DNA of 64,000 nt from Medicago truncatula (GCF_003473485.1 NC_053043.1:18788001-18852000); one strand, 5' to 3'. Positions 44,117 to 54,497 are shown, counted from the stretch's first letter. The notes: generated from the sequence alone by a model not told the origin. Program-made: numbers and translations.

Positions 44117-46632
44117 TCATTCCATCGACACCGGATGCAAAATCTCCACCAATCCGACTGAACCTTTCTTGCCCATCACTTCGTCTTCGATTCTCACTGC
44201 CAGCTTGTCTATATCAAGAACAATAGTGTTACAGTTTTTGTCCTTTCAGACTTTACAACTATAGGTTTGATTTTAGATTGTATTACCTTCATCCATAACT
44301 TGATTAATTATTTCATCCTTTTCCTTCAATAGAGCATCTGAATCACTTTTTTTACTCTGCTCTCGGCGAAGCGTATCCCTTTCCTTGGTGAGAGCATCAA
44401 CCTGCAATTAAACACAATTCATGGAGTCTCAAAAGTTTTAGTTAAAAATATACCCTTGAGACTTCTGTCATTTGTGACAGTAATCTTGTTTTCTATGGCA
44501 GCATTATTGAAAACTTTGTTGATTAAGAACAGGAAACATAAGATTTATGACCAGTGATACCTTTCTTTCAAGAGTTGAAACCTTCTGTCGCAAAGATTCA
44601 ACTTCAGCTTCATTAGACTTTCTCTGTTCCATGATGAAATAGAAATATTTCGAAGAAAGTGGAGCACATGACACATGACAAAAAGAGTAGCAAAACATGA
44701 TCCTAATGTTAGTTTGCATTCATAATCCATTTGTTGTTTGCATAATGTCAGAATATGTTGAAAAAAAAATTGTGATTAGTTTCCTATGCCACAAAGGCAA
44801 GGATAAGTAACAAAACATGATCCTAACTACAATGTAGTGAAAAAAAAAATATATACCATTAAATCTTCAATTAAATGTTTGAATTCTTCATTCTCATTCA
44901 TCAATTTTTCTATCTCATCAGCTTTAGCCTGCAAAGAGAACCAAGAGTAAAAAATTGCAATAAGATATACGACACTCATAGCTGCAAAAATTGTACATAA
45001 GAGATAAAGTCCGAGAGCGCATACAAGATAAGTAGGTTTTGCAACTTGAGAGTTTACCTCAACTCGTTTTGCTTAGGTAAACTCGATTCGTAAACTCGAC
45101 TCGAGAACTCGTACGAGTTTACCTAAAATTAAAATTATATAAAATTTATTATATGGATGACAAATATAAGCTAATATAATATTGTAAATTAGTCAATAGT
45201 GCAAAATATGACTTAATTACAAAGGCAGATTATATCAAACTACCATAATAAAACGTTATGTTCAACTTAGCATCAAAATACAAAAATGAACGCACAAAAT
45301 CATAAGTCTCTAAGTTTAAGTCATCTTTCTAAAAAAAAATAAAAAATAATAAGTCATCTATAAAACCATCCAAAAAAGCAAGGTTCACAAGTTCGTAAAG
45401 TTGTTAATAAAACTATTCAAAAAATCAACTAGTTAATTTCTTCAAAAGGTCGTCAAACACCACCACCGCAACCCCAACCAGCGTCACAATCATCGGTGTC
45501 GCAATCGAAATTTACCCCATCGGAATCGCAACCCTAATTGGTATGTGCTCTCTTGTTCATGGTTTAAGAACTCAGATAAGGAAGTAAAAAAAACGTTTCG
45601 TTTCAGGAAGCTAGCTATGCGTTACTGTAAAGATAACTATTCAGTAAACGTTTCTGTCTTTGGGCTTGTAGAATATGAATTGGGTTTTAAAAAAAATGGG
45701 CCATTTTTTTTATTTTTTTAGATATAAACTCGTAAAACTCGGTCGAGTTTACACGAGTTTATCGAATGTTAACTCGGTGAAACTCGTCAAACTTTTTGAT
45801 TTTACCAGAATTCGAGTTTACCTCCGAGTTAACACGGTTTTGGTACCCAAACTCAATAAACTCAGCGGATTAACACTCGATTTGCGGAACATTTAACACC
45901 ACACGGAAATGTTGATGATCTTAGTATATGAAATACCTGAGCTTGTCTTGCAGCACCTAGTAGTGCTGCCTCCATCATTTTAATCTCCCTCTTCACCCTC
46001 TCCAGCTCAAGTATGGAATCTGAGTCATACATATTTTTTATAGAACTCAAATGCTGCTCTTTTATGTCATTATTGGCCGGATGGCCCCTTTCATTTTCTT
46101 TAACAGTTGATCCATTGTCATGTGAAACCAAATTAGATTCCACCTCAGACATCAAAACCAACGATTCAAAATTCCTATCTACACAAAACATAACAGACTC
46201 ACTTCAATCCATTCAGAAAATAAAAGATATTCAATATAACAATCTCAAAAAGTAGAAATTACCTTCATTGTTGGATTCCCCTTTCTCTTCAAATTCAAGA
46301 GCAGTATCGAAATTCTTTTCGATATTCATCACACTATCCGGCAGCATATTCACTGATCTCAAATAGAGATTACCTTCATTACCGGATTCCCGTTTCTCTT
46401 CGAAGCCAAGAGCATTGTCAAAATGCTTCTCAATATTCTTCCCACTCTCCTGAAGCATATTCACTGATCTCAAATAGAAACTATCTTCATGACTGAATTC
46501 CCCTTTCTCTTCAAAACTAAGAGCGGTATCAAAATTCTTCTCAATATTTTTCTCACTCTCCATAAGCTTATTCACTGCTCCCGCGTAATTAAGGAAGTCC
46601 CCCGGTGCATTTTTTGCAATAAACCACGCCAT
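44117..46632 (-). CDS. GC5-like: 3'-truncated golgin candidate 5-like coiled-coil protein
   Basis: Plant golgin candidate 5 (a TMF-like Golgi tether) starts MAWF and has an N-terminal NIEKNFDxALGFEEK motif. Here exons on the minus strand are 46632-46263, 46178-45937, 44928-44857, 44623-44561 and 44401-44287, all with GT-AG borders and kept in frame. Identified parts are MAWFIAKNAPGDF; LELERVKREIKMMEAALLGA; ARQAQ/AKADEIEKLMNENEEF; RKSNEAEVESLR; VSTLERK; VDALTKERDTLRREQ; KSDSDALLKEKDEIINQVMDE. Family members are roughly 900-1000 residues; this one stops matching after about 287. A possible terminal exon at 44208-44117 (DKLAVRIEDEVMGKKG to stop) would close a 317-residue protein, but it does not look like golgin sequence. 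Residues 20-123 are three 37-residue tandem repeats. It may be a truncated duplicate or pseudogene; splice sites remain intact. Confidence 0.75.
45030..45885. mobile_element. AACTCG-array insertion in a golgin-like gene intron
   Basis: Both ends of this roughly 850-bp stretch are packed with AACTCG or its complement CGAGTT (for example GTAAACTCGACTCGAGAACT near 45100, and AACTCGGTCGAGTTTACACG near 45737). The middle is ordinary AT-rich DNA. This looks like a non-autonomous DNA transposon with subterminal motif arrays, lying in the roughly 1-kb intron between exons 2 and 3. It has no transposase. Precise ends are uncertain. Confidence 0.5.
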
Positions 46633-46640
46633 CTCAAAAC

Positions 46641-47230
46641 CTATATACCAAAAAAAAGGCTTAGACTATTGAAGACGTGGTTAGTGTTAAGTATGGCTTA
46701 TATACACAAAAGAGGCGCAAGGGGCGGGGAAGAAATTGAGCTTGTGGAGCGTTGCGAACTGCGGTACTATATATATATTGGTTGTAACATCATAAACCCC
46801 ATTTTATCAGAAAAATGAAACGGAACTATAGCTACTTTATACTTGCTGAGGAATGCACCATTAGCCGAACTGCGTGGACAAAGATTGTGTCTCATTGTCA
46901 TGCAATTTTTTCGTTTCTTTTAAACTTCTATATTGACTCATTTCTACTATCATGAATACAGTAAGTTTTAAGCTTTATGGATGCCATGTTTCTTAACGGA
47001 CTTTAAAAAGGAACACCACGTTCATAATTTCTGGAGCTAAATTTGATTCACACACCACATCAAATTAAAAAACAGTTAGGCATATATAAAGAAAACATTA
47101 ATCTGAAACAGGATCAGATCCAAAGTGAAAGAAGCTTACCTTAACGAACTTATTGGATTCAGGAATCAGATCATGCTTATACAAATGGTTAAGCTTTGAC
47201 TTAATTTATCAAACGAATCATTTCAAAAAA
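46641..47230 (-). other. 5' UTR exon and leader intron of the golgin-like gene
   Basis: On the minus strand, CGTTAAG followed by GTAAGC places a donor at 47139-47138. TATATAG followed by GTTTTGAGATGG places the acceptor at 46642-46641, eight bases before the ATG. This predicts a non-coding first exon ending at 47140 and a leader intron of about 500 bp. The exon start is not defined. Confidence 0.5.
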
Positions 47231-47496
47231 GTGTGTAAAAGAGAAGGGAAAGATGAGAACAATTATGAGATGAAATCCTTAATGAGACAAGGATGAAAAA
47301 TAATGGTGAACAAAGAGATACGTTGACTATCAATATGGAATATCACTCTCAATTTATTTATTTATTTATTCTTCGTTGCTAAAGGTCACAACGAAGCTGC
47401 CTATATATGAACATATTATATTACCCAGTTGAAATTAAAAATGCATTAATACTTAACAAACTCAAATCCAAAGACTTACGACCAATTTTTTTTTTT

Positions 47497-47612
47497 TTTT
47501 TTAAGAAGTTAGAGTAGCCCACCGAAAGTGACACTGAGGAGAATCGAATCTAAGATCTTGAAAAAAGCACACTCCAAAGTCCTAAGTAAACACCACGGAA
47601 CAACTCAAGTGC
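47497..47612 (-). mobile_element. SINE family 2, minus-strand copy
   Basis: On the minus strand: CTTTGGAGTGTGCTTTTTTC, AAGATCTTAGATTCGATTCT (B box) and GGTGGGCTACTCTAACTTC then poly-A (poly-T at 47488-47502 on plus). It matches the family 2 copies at 10144 and 26565. Confidence 0.6.
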
Positions 47613-48210
47613 ATTGACTTGCTTGAGGACATGTAGCATAACGGTTTTCATTTGTTTCTATTTTGATATACGAAAGGTGGGGTGATGCAACCTTTAATTA
47701 AGTGGAGAGTAGATCAAGAGTTGATTTCTTAACACAGATGAATAAAAAATTTGTATGGACATTTCATATGTTAGAGGTTAGATTCAAACTCGTAATTCTC
47801 TACGATAACAATAAGTGAATTTTGCTGCTTAATTCTATCATAAAAAAATAAGAAGCGACAAAATCTCATCCTTTACAACTTAGATGATAAAAGTTTTGAA
47901 TGGACCTTAAATGAGCGCGGATTTAAACTCGTAATTCCTTACAATATATGAATTTCACTGTTGAATTCGACAAAATCTTACCCTTTTATTTAAAATAAAT
48001 CCAAGAATGGCCAAATTAAAAAACATTATATTATTTTCACATCACTTTACAATGTTTCATGAATCATATGAACAAAATTGGGACCTTAATTGACAGTGAA
48101 CTAACTCCTGTAAAAATTGTCACTCCTAGATCCAATTTGGATCTGGATTCTTGTCATGGTTTCAAATATTCAAAAACTATCCGTAACCCGACCCACTTGA
48201 ATATCACTCC

Positions 48211-48822
48211 TTAGAAATTCCACAAGAAAAGGTCTGGAATTACCAACCCATCCATATTCTCTTCTACATAATCAAAATCTGGCATCTCCGGCACGTAGAA
48301 ATCGTGACAAAAATCATCATCAAAACCCGGAAACATAGAGCAACCCGATCCAGTTTCTAAAAACATGTCCGAAAATAACCCGTTTTCCTTGGAGTCACAA
48401 TCTGTCTGAACCGTCACATCGGATAGAGCAGGAGACGGCAACTCCATAGACAACAATGTTGTTGTCGTCCCCTCCGATGATGACGGTGTTTCAAACGAAG
48501 TCTTTTCGAGTTGACCCGAATTAGCAAAAGAAGCTGCAGCGGTCTTAATCTCAGAATGTGTCATGGACCTTCCTCCAGCAATGTCAGGAGGATCATTAGG
48601 GAAATTAAACTTAGCACCACTGCCACGTAAGCAAAACATAGCCGCATCAAATGCACGCGCCGCCTTCACGGCTGAGTCGTAAGAACCTAACCATATTCTT
48701 TGGCGGCTGTTTGGTAGTCTGATTTCAGACACATACTTTCCCCACTTCCTCTTCCTTACTCCTCTATACATTGAAGAATCACTTCTTTCCGCAGCAGTTT
48801 TTTCTACATTTGATTTCACCAT
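48211..48822 (-). CDS. ERF: AP2/ERF transcription factor, group II type (copy 1)
   Basis: Single-exon gene of 203 residues. One AP2 DNA-binding domain spans about residues 19-77: [20 protein letters not shown], then [20 protein letters not shown] and [20 protein letters not shown]. The V in KYVSEIR is the DREB-side residue; RLPN replaces the REPN of DREB1. This pattern and the C-terminal LWNF are, from family knowledge, those of group IIc ERFs (ERF016-019, including ORA47). The middle is acidic and Ser/Thr-rich ([14 protein letters not shown]) and the C-terminus is acidic ([20 protein letters not shown]), a likely activation region. It acts in the nucleus on DRE or GCC-like DNA. It is the first of four tandem, same-strand copies and is closest to copy 2. 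The start is supported by the conserved MVKSNVEK in all four. Confidence 0.95.
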   Translation of the reverse strand: MVKSNVEKTAAERSDSSMYRGVRKRKWGKYVSEIRLPNSRQRIWLGSYDSAVKAARAFDAAMFCLRGSGAKFNFPNDPPDIAGGRSMTHSEIKTAAASFANSGQLEKTSFETPSSSEGTTTTLLSMELPSPALSDVTVQTDCDSKENGLFSDMFLETGSGCSMFPGFDDDFCHDFYVPEMPDFDYVEENMDGLVIPDLFLWNF

Positions 48823-49005
48823 ATTTACTCTTTAGGATATAAGAAAATAATTACACAAACACTTTAAACGTATAGAAATGTTGTGTTCTTTTTGTTAGAA
48901 GTGAAAGTTGTTGTTTAAGGATGAACCTGAAATTTGTTGATATAATATGATGTTTTTGGCTGCTTTTGAGTTTGAGTTTGAGAGTTGAGTGAGAATTGCG
49001 GCTGA

Positions 49006-49218
49006 ATATATAGCATAGCATGATGAGAGTGAAACGAAACGAGTGAAGGAATTTGACTGAATGAATATGAAGGGTCAGCAGCGCACTTAGAAGGCGTGTA
49101 AGATGAAGTGAGTAGTGATTATGATGGTGATTACGCGGCCATGGAGATAGGGAGACAAGAAGCAAAAGATTTGGACCACGTTATTTATTGTCATTTACAA
49201 TTTTATATAATCCACGTG
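49006..49218 (-). promoter_or_regulatory. Promoter of ERF copy 1: TATA box and G-box
   Basis: TATATATT at about 49006-49013 on the minus strand lies in the GCGGCTGAATATATA block shared by copies 1-3, about 185 bp before the ATG. A CACGTG G-box is at 49213-49218, about 391-396 bp upstream. Both are in the conserved upstream block, which argues for function. Confidence 0.55.
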
Positions 49219-49378
49219 ATCAACATATAGTAACGTCAAAGGGGTGATGGTGATGGTATGACAAAGTTTATTGGATCAGATGCATCCCCACTTTTATTCC
49301 TCACTTTGCACTTTCACTAAATTATTAGTTAACACATGGTATTTCTTAAAGTACGTATGATATTTGGTCTCTATTATA

Positions 49379-49529
49379 CTACCTCTCTGATCACTATTAT
49401 TTGGAAAAATTAATTTTTTTTAGGTTGATTCAATAAATGATGTATGTGATCTATGTATAGACTACATACATTATTTATTGAATGAATCTAAAAAAAAGAA
49501 CTTTTGCTTATAATAGTGATTAGAGAGAG
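49379..49529. mobile_element. Stowaway MITE
   Basis: Ends CTACCTCTCTGATCACTATT and AATAGTGATTAGAGAGAG, with TA on each side (49377-49378 and 49530-49531). Subterminal GATTCAATAAATGATGTATG pairs with CATACATTATTTATTGAATG-like sequence. It sits just upstream of the ERF copy 1 promoter block. Confidence 0.7.
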
Positions 49530-49664
49530 TAAACAAAATGTTATAAATAATAAACTTAGTGGATGTCCATCCTTAATCTTCCCCCTTTCTATGACTCCCA
49601 CTAGTGAATGTATGGTTAGTGAATACGTGACCTTAGTGGATTATAGTGGATACATGACCTTTAG

Positions 49665-49985
49665 ATGGCCAATGTGGATTTTAAGATTGACTCAAAGGTG
49701 GTGGTAGACAATATTTATGGTTGTACATTCGACGTTTTTGATTTTATGTCAGTTATTAATGATTGTTGGCGCCTAGTTTCTTCTGATTTAGCAACATTTG
49801 ATGTTATGTTTATTAGGAGATAAGCAAACGAAGTTGCTCATAGTCTTAGCTATGGTAGCTCCATGTCATGCTTGTTTCTGTATTTTCATTTGAAATCCAT
49901 TGTTTATCTCTACTCTTATATTATTTTTTTTGGTTACATATCTACTCTTATATTAAATGAAATGCATTAAGTTTTCTTTTGTAAA
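49665..49985 (+). pseudogene. LINE RNase H-like C-terminal relic
   Basis: Translation gives VDFKIDSKVVVDNIYGCTFD, VINDCWRLVSSDLATFDVMF, IRR, a stop, and ANEVAHSLS, the FxxRxANxVAHxLA end of the LINE RNase H-like domain. A TAAATGAAATGCATTAAG tail follows, as at 2685-2700. It is truncated and interrupted. Confidence 0.5.
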
Positions 49986-50983
49986 AAAAAATGGACAAAT
50001 AGTTTAAGATACAAAAAAATAGTAAACAAAACACATAATTTGAGACAGATAGAGTAAAATATATGATTTATTAAATCAATTTATTAATCATGTGTTTTAT
50101 ATTAGTCTAAAGTTATTAATCATGTGTTTTCTACTATAAATTTAAAGTGAGGTCTTTAGAAATCAATTTAGGTTCAAACTACATTGTCTCTATTTATACA
50201 CAAAAAAAGAAATTGAAATCTAATACCGAGTATAATTTCTTTACATCAACAGTATAACGATATAATTCTTATAACATTCATAGTCGGAGTCCTTCTTATA
50301 ATTTTCGTGTATCATAGAACAATTACCTTAAGTGCTTTTCGGCACAAAAACTTTTTGAGAGAACTGCTCAATTTATTTATTTGTTTGAAAGGTAAGGCTA
50401 TCAAAGCCTTCGTTATAATTATAAACACACCAACAAAACATTATTTTTCATTAAATTTTACAAACAAATAAGTTACATATGTAGAAAAAAATATTTCACA
50501 TATAAAACTTGTTTTAAGCCTTACTCACTATTGAAAATTTGTTTCTATTTTGTTTCTATTTTCATTTGTTTCTATTTTGTTATACGAAAGGTGGGGGTGA
50601 TGCAACCTTTAATTAAGTGGAGAATAGATCAAGAGTTGATTTCTTAATGAGCATTTCAAACAATGTCCATATATCTTATATTAATAGTTTTTTCACTGTT
50701 GAATTAGACAAAATCTTATCCTTTTATTTATAATAAATCCAAGAATGGCCAAATTAAAAAACATTATATTATTATCACATCACTTTACAATGTTTCATGA
50801 ATCATATGAACAAAATTGGAACTTTAATTACTAAGGTAATTTTTTTTATGATCAGTGTTAAATTGACACTGGACTATCTCCCATAAGAATTGGCACTCGT
50901 AGATCCAATGTGGACCCGGGTTCTTGTCGCGGTTTCGGATATACTAAAACTATCCGCAACCCGACCAACTTGAATATCATTTC

Positions 50984-51592
50984 TTAGAAATTCCACAAGA
51001 ACAGGTCTGGAATTACCAACCCATCCATGTTCTCTTCTACATAATCAAAATCTGACATCTCCGGCACGTAGAAATCGCCACAAAAATCATCAAAACCCGG
51101 AAACATAGAGTAACCTGACCCGGTTTCTGAAAACATGTCCGAAAATAACCCGTTTTCCTTGGAGTTACAATCTGTCTGAACCGTCACATCGGATAGAGCA
51201 GGAGACAACAACTCCATAGACAACAATGTTGTTGCAGTCCCCTCCGATGATGACGGTGTTTCAAACGGAGTATTTTCGGGTTGACCCGAATTAGCAAAAG
51301 AAGCTGCAGCGGTCTTAATCTCAGCATGTGTCATGGATCTTCCTCCGGCAATGTACGGAGGATCATTAGGAAAATTAAACTTAGCACCACTGCCACGTAA
51401 GCAAAACATAGCCGCATCAAATGCACGCGCCGCCTTGACGGCTGAGTCGTAAGAACCTAACCATATTCTTTGGCGGCTGTTTGGTAGTCTGATTTCAGAC
51501 ACATACTTTCCCCATTTCCTCTTCCTTACTCCTCTATACAATGAAGAATCACTTCGTTCCACCGCAGTTTTTTCCACATTTGATTTCACCAT
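50984..51592 (-). CDS. ERF: AP2/ERF transcription factor, group II type (copy 2)
   Basis: Single exon, 202 residues. The AP2 domain (about residues 19-77) is identical to copy 1 through KFNFPNDPP. The whole protein differs from copy 1 at only a few positions: TAVERSDSSL for [17 protein letters not shown] for PPDIAGG, GQPENTPF for GQLEKTSF, and one residue lost near the FDDFCGDF region. It ends [10 protein letters not shown]. This high identity, together with duplicated flanks, indicates a recent tandem duplication or gene conversion. Expected function is as for copy 1: nuclear DNA-binding regulator with acidic C-terminus. Confidence 0.95.
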   Translation of the reverse strand: MVKSNVEKTAVERSDSSLYRGVRKRKWGKYVSEIRLPNSRQRIWLGSYDSAVKAARAFDAAMFCLRGSGAKFNFPNDPPYIAGGRSMTHAEIKTAAASFANSGQPENTPFETPSSSEGTATTLLSMELLSPALSDVTVQTDCNSKENGLFSDMFSETGSGYSMFPGFDDFCGDFYVPEMSDFDYVEENMDGLVIPDLFLWNF

Positions 51593-51734
51593 ATTTGCAC
51601 AAACACTTTAAACGTCCAGAAATGTTGTTAGAACTGAAAGTTGTTGTTGTTTAAGGAGGAACCGAATATCTGTTGATATAGAATGATGTTTTTGGCTGCG
51701 TTTGAGTTTGAGAGTTGAGTGAGAATTGCGGCTG

Positions 51735-51924
51735 AATATATATATAGCATGCATGAATGAGTGAAACGAGTGAAGGAATTTTTGACTGAATATGAAGGGT
51801 CAAAGCACTTAGAAGGCGTGTAAGATGAAGAGAGTAGTGATTATGATTATGATGTTGTCTACGCGGCCATGGAGACAAAAGAAGCAAAAGATTTGGACCA
51901 TGTTATTTATATATACTCCACGTG
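51735..51924 (-). promoter_or_regulatory. Promoter of ERF copy 2: TATA box and G-box
   Basis: The shared GCGGCTGAATATATA block with TATATATA lies at about 51730-51745, some 145 bp upstream of the ATG. CACGTG is at 51919-51924, about 327-332 bp upstream. Confidence 0.55.
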
Positions 51925-52040
51925 ATGAACATTTATATAAAGTCAAATGGGTGATGGTGATGGTATAAGAAACGACAAAAGTTTATTGGATCAGATGCAT
52001 CCCCACTTTCACTTCTCACTTTGCACTTTCACTTAATTAT

Positions 52041-52268
52041 AACTTTTGCGTCCTATAATAGATGACCTATTTGACAATGTATAATATTGACTTAACATAT
52101 TTTGATTGTATTTTTCTACTAATATACGAAGATAAAAAATTTCATGTAAGATGTTGTTTGATTCGTCTCGATGAGTATTTTTAAAATATTAAAAATATTA
52201 AACATAAAAATATGCATTGATATATGTATCATAGTCAAATATGTCAAGTAATATGAGACAAAGGGAGT
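52041..52268. mobile_element. Stowaway MITE related to the one at 36358
   Basis: Interior phrases such as ATGACCTATTTGACAATGTA, TAGATGTTG-type sequence and TTCGTCTCGATGAGTATTTT match the element at 36358-36615 read in reverse. The right end GACAAAGGGAG is intact; the left end has decayed. Confidence 0.6.
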
Positions 52269-52350
52269 AATATTTGCTTTAAAGTACATATTATTTCTGA
52301 TTTAAAATAAAAAGTATAAAATCACTTTTTCTATTTATTGAATAACTTAT

Positions 52351-52718
52351 GGTAATGTTAACTTGTGTCGTAAGGGCACATGTCAAGCAATCTTAAAATA
52401 GAAATATTCTATTAATATTTGTTCATTTAATTAAGAGTTTTGTTAATGAGTGTCCTAAAGGCACTCTCTAAGGTTTCTCAATTAAGAAATTATTCCTTAA
52501 AAAAGTTTAACACTTCAATTTCCGATACATTGAATGCACAATTTTTCATAAAAATTTACTATTTCAAGTCCTTAGAGAATGTCCTTAGGGCACTCATAAA
52601 CATTTCCTTTTAACTAATTAAAAGTTAACAAATTAAATACAATACACAAGGTCCAACAAAAAAAATTCTACATTTAACTTATTAACTTGTGTCTTAATGG
52701 CACAAGTTAACATTTCCC
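52351..52718. mobile_element. MITE with 10-bp target duplication, hosting a nested MITE
   Basis: Left end GGTAATGTTAACTTGTGTCG and right end, inverted, GGGAAATGTTAACTTGTGCC. AATAACTTAT at 52341-52350 and 52719-52728 is an exact duplication. A second element occupies 52433-52612. Terminal sequence is related to the GTTAACGAGTGCTC family. Confidence 0.75.
52433..52612. mobile_element. Nested MITE, GTTAATGAGTGTCC family (copy 4)
   Basis: Left GAGTTTTGTTAATGAGTGTC, right GGGCACTCATAAACATTTCC, inverted. The interior (TTCAATTTCCGATACATTGA, TTTTTCATAAAAATTTACTA) is clearly homologous to that of 2489-2665. It lies inside the element at 52351-52718. Confidence 0.7.
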
Positions 52719-53468
52719 AATAACTTATATATTTGATCTTAAGTATAAATCAAATACATTAATTATTTAGTGTTGGCGTGAAATTTTTTCTTTCTAACAT
52801 ACACAATCAAAATATTAATTTAGGATTCAAGTTAGATCCCTAATAGATTTTTAGTTGACAGGTTTACGACCACAAGTCTTAGTTTTCGAATAAAAGTGAA
52901 ATAATGTAAGGATAAAAATTTTGAAAGCAAGAAGTATAAATGAGTTACATACATCATTTGTTCAACAAATAGACGAATTATCTAGTATACAAGTTTTTGA
53001 AACCGAAATGAACGATTTGCATGAAATTTAATTCTATTATTTATATATGAAGAAGAAAAACAAATAAATTAGGATGGGAAGATAAAGGTACACATACAAA
53101 TACTTGTATCGTAGGACATAGATTAAAGAACTCTAGAGGAAAAAACCCTCACAAATCACATAGTTAGGATGGGAAATTTTGCTGGCCAGAGCTTTTGTAT
53201 CCACATGCCCATCTCAAAAGAGTATTAATCAAGCCAATATAGTATTTGACCGAAAAAAATCTTATCCTTTTACATATTAAAGAAGGTGCCATTTAGTGAT
53301 CTTAAAAAAGATCACTTTACATTGTTTCATGATTCATTTCATATATCCACAAAATATTACAACTTAAAATCTCACGGCAAAACATTGGCAACCAAACCCG
53401 AATTGTGGATCCAGTTCTTGTCAGTATTTTCGGATATACTAAAACTATCCTCAACCGTATGAAATTAC

Positions 53469-54161
53469 TTAGAAATTCCATAAGAATGAATCTTGTATTA
53501 TCAACCCATCCATGTTCTCTTCTTCATAAGCAAAATTTGTCAACTCCGGCACATAAAAATCGCCACAAAAATCATAAAAACCCGGAAACATAGTGTAACC
53601 CAACCCGGTTTCTGAAAACAAGTCCTTACACAACCCGTTTTCTCCTAAATCACTATCGGTTTGAACCGTCACATCAGATAGAGCAGGAGACGACAACAAT
53701 GTTGTTGTCGTCCCCTCCAATAAAGATGGTGTTTCAACCTGAGTATAACATGTTGAAACACCATCCATTGGCAGGAATGTCGTTCCCTGTGACCAAGACG
53801 GTGTTTCGATCGTAGAATTATCGGGTTGCCCCGAATACTCATTATTGACTTGACCCGAATTGGCAAAACGGGCTGCCGCGGTCTTAATCTCAGAATGTGT
53901 CATGGACCTTCCTCCGGCAATCTCCGGAGGATCATTAGGAAAATTAAACTTAGCACCACTGCCACGTAAGCAAAACATAGCTGCGTCGAATGCACGTGCC
54001 GCCTTCACGTCGGAGTCATAGGAACCTAACCATATTCTCTGGCGGCTGTTTGGCAGCCTGATTTCTGACACATATTTCCCCCACTTTCTCTTCCTTACTC
54101 CTCTATACAATGAAGAATCACTTCTTTCCACCGCAATTTTTTCCATATTCGATTTCACCAT
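53469..54161 (-). CDS. ERF: AP2/ERF transcription factor, group II type (copy 3)
   Basis: Single exon, 230 residues, the longest of the four. The AP2 domain (about residues 19-77) matches copies 1-2 except that [11 protein letters not shown] reads YDSDVKAARAF. The extra length is in the middle. After FANSGQ there is an added VNNEYSGQPDNS segment, and the ETPSxxxGTT motif occurs twice (ETPSWSQGTTFLPM and [14 protein letters not shown]), pointing to an internal duplication. The C-terminus is acidic and ends LIIQDSFLWNF. It shares the upstream GCGGCTGAATATATA block with copies 1 and 2, and has two CACGTG motifs upstream. Expected role as for the other copies. Confidence 0.95.
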   Translation of the reverse strand: MVKSNMEKIAVERSDSSLYRGVRKRKWGKYVSEIRLPNSRQRIWLGSYDSDVKAARAFDAAMFCLRGSGAKFNFPNDPPEIAGGRSMTHSEIKTAAARFANSGQVNNEYSGQPDNSTIETPSWSQGTTFLPMDGVSTCYTQVETPSLLEGTTTTLLSSPALSDVTVQTDSDLGENGLCKDLFSETGLGYTMFPGFYDFCGDFYVPELTNFAYEEENMDGLIIQDSFLWNF

Positions 54162-54314
54162 ATTTACTCTTTAGGGTATAAGAAAATAAGTACACAAACA
54201 CTTCAAGTTGAAAATTAAAGTTGTTTTTTCAAGGTTGAACCTGATCTATGTTCTTGTCCTATGATGTTTTGGCTGTGTTTGAGTTTATGAGTTGAGTGAG
54301 AAGAGTTTTGCGGC

Positions 54315-54497
54315 TGAATATATATAGTGAAACTAGTGAAGAAATTTGAGTAATTGTGAAGAGTCAACGCACTAAGAAGGCGTGTTTGATTGTACACGTG
54401 TAAGATGGGGGGAGAGTAGTGATGAAGTACCCTACGCGGCCATGGAGACAAGAATCGCAAGATTTGGACCACGTTTTGTCATTACATAATCCACGTG
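54315..54497 (-). promoter_or_regulatory. Promoter of ERF copy 3: TATA box and two G-boxes
   Basis: The TATATATA block follows GCGGCTGAA at about 54310-54327. CACGTG occurs at 54395-54400 (within ACACGTGT) and at 54492-54497, about 235 and 335 bp upstream of the ATG. Confidence 0.55.

Larger units (their letters stand above)
47650..49325. repeat. Segmental duplication unit A carrying the first ERF gene
   Basis: Non-coding flanks match those of the second ERF unit (50550-52040). Shared blocks downstream of the genes include ATACGAAAGGTGGGG-TGATGC (47680 and 50582) and CCAAGAATGGCCAAATTAAA (48000 and 50739). Shared blocks upstream include the GCGGCTGAATATATA core promoter and TTGCACTTTCACT (49308 and 52020). 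The duplication therefore covers promoter, gene and 3' flank. Confidence 0.8.
50550..52040. repeat. Segmental duplication unit B carrying the second ERF gene
   Basis: Matches unit A (47650-49325) in both flanks as well as in the gene. Unit A has about 230 bp near 47735-47965 that unit B lacks. Confidence 0.8.

Noticed and set aside
45675..45896. Plus-strand frame in the golgin-like gene intron
   Set aside because: It is composed mostly of AACTCG-array translations, with no protein family resemblance.
53669..53866. Minus-strand frame overlapping ERF copy 3 (and similarly 61005-61325 in copy 4)
   Set aside because: Alternative frames of the ERF genes; Arg/Ser-rich by shift, with no independent support.
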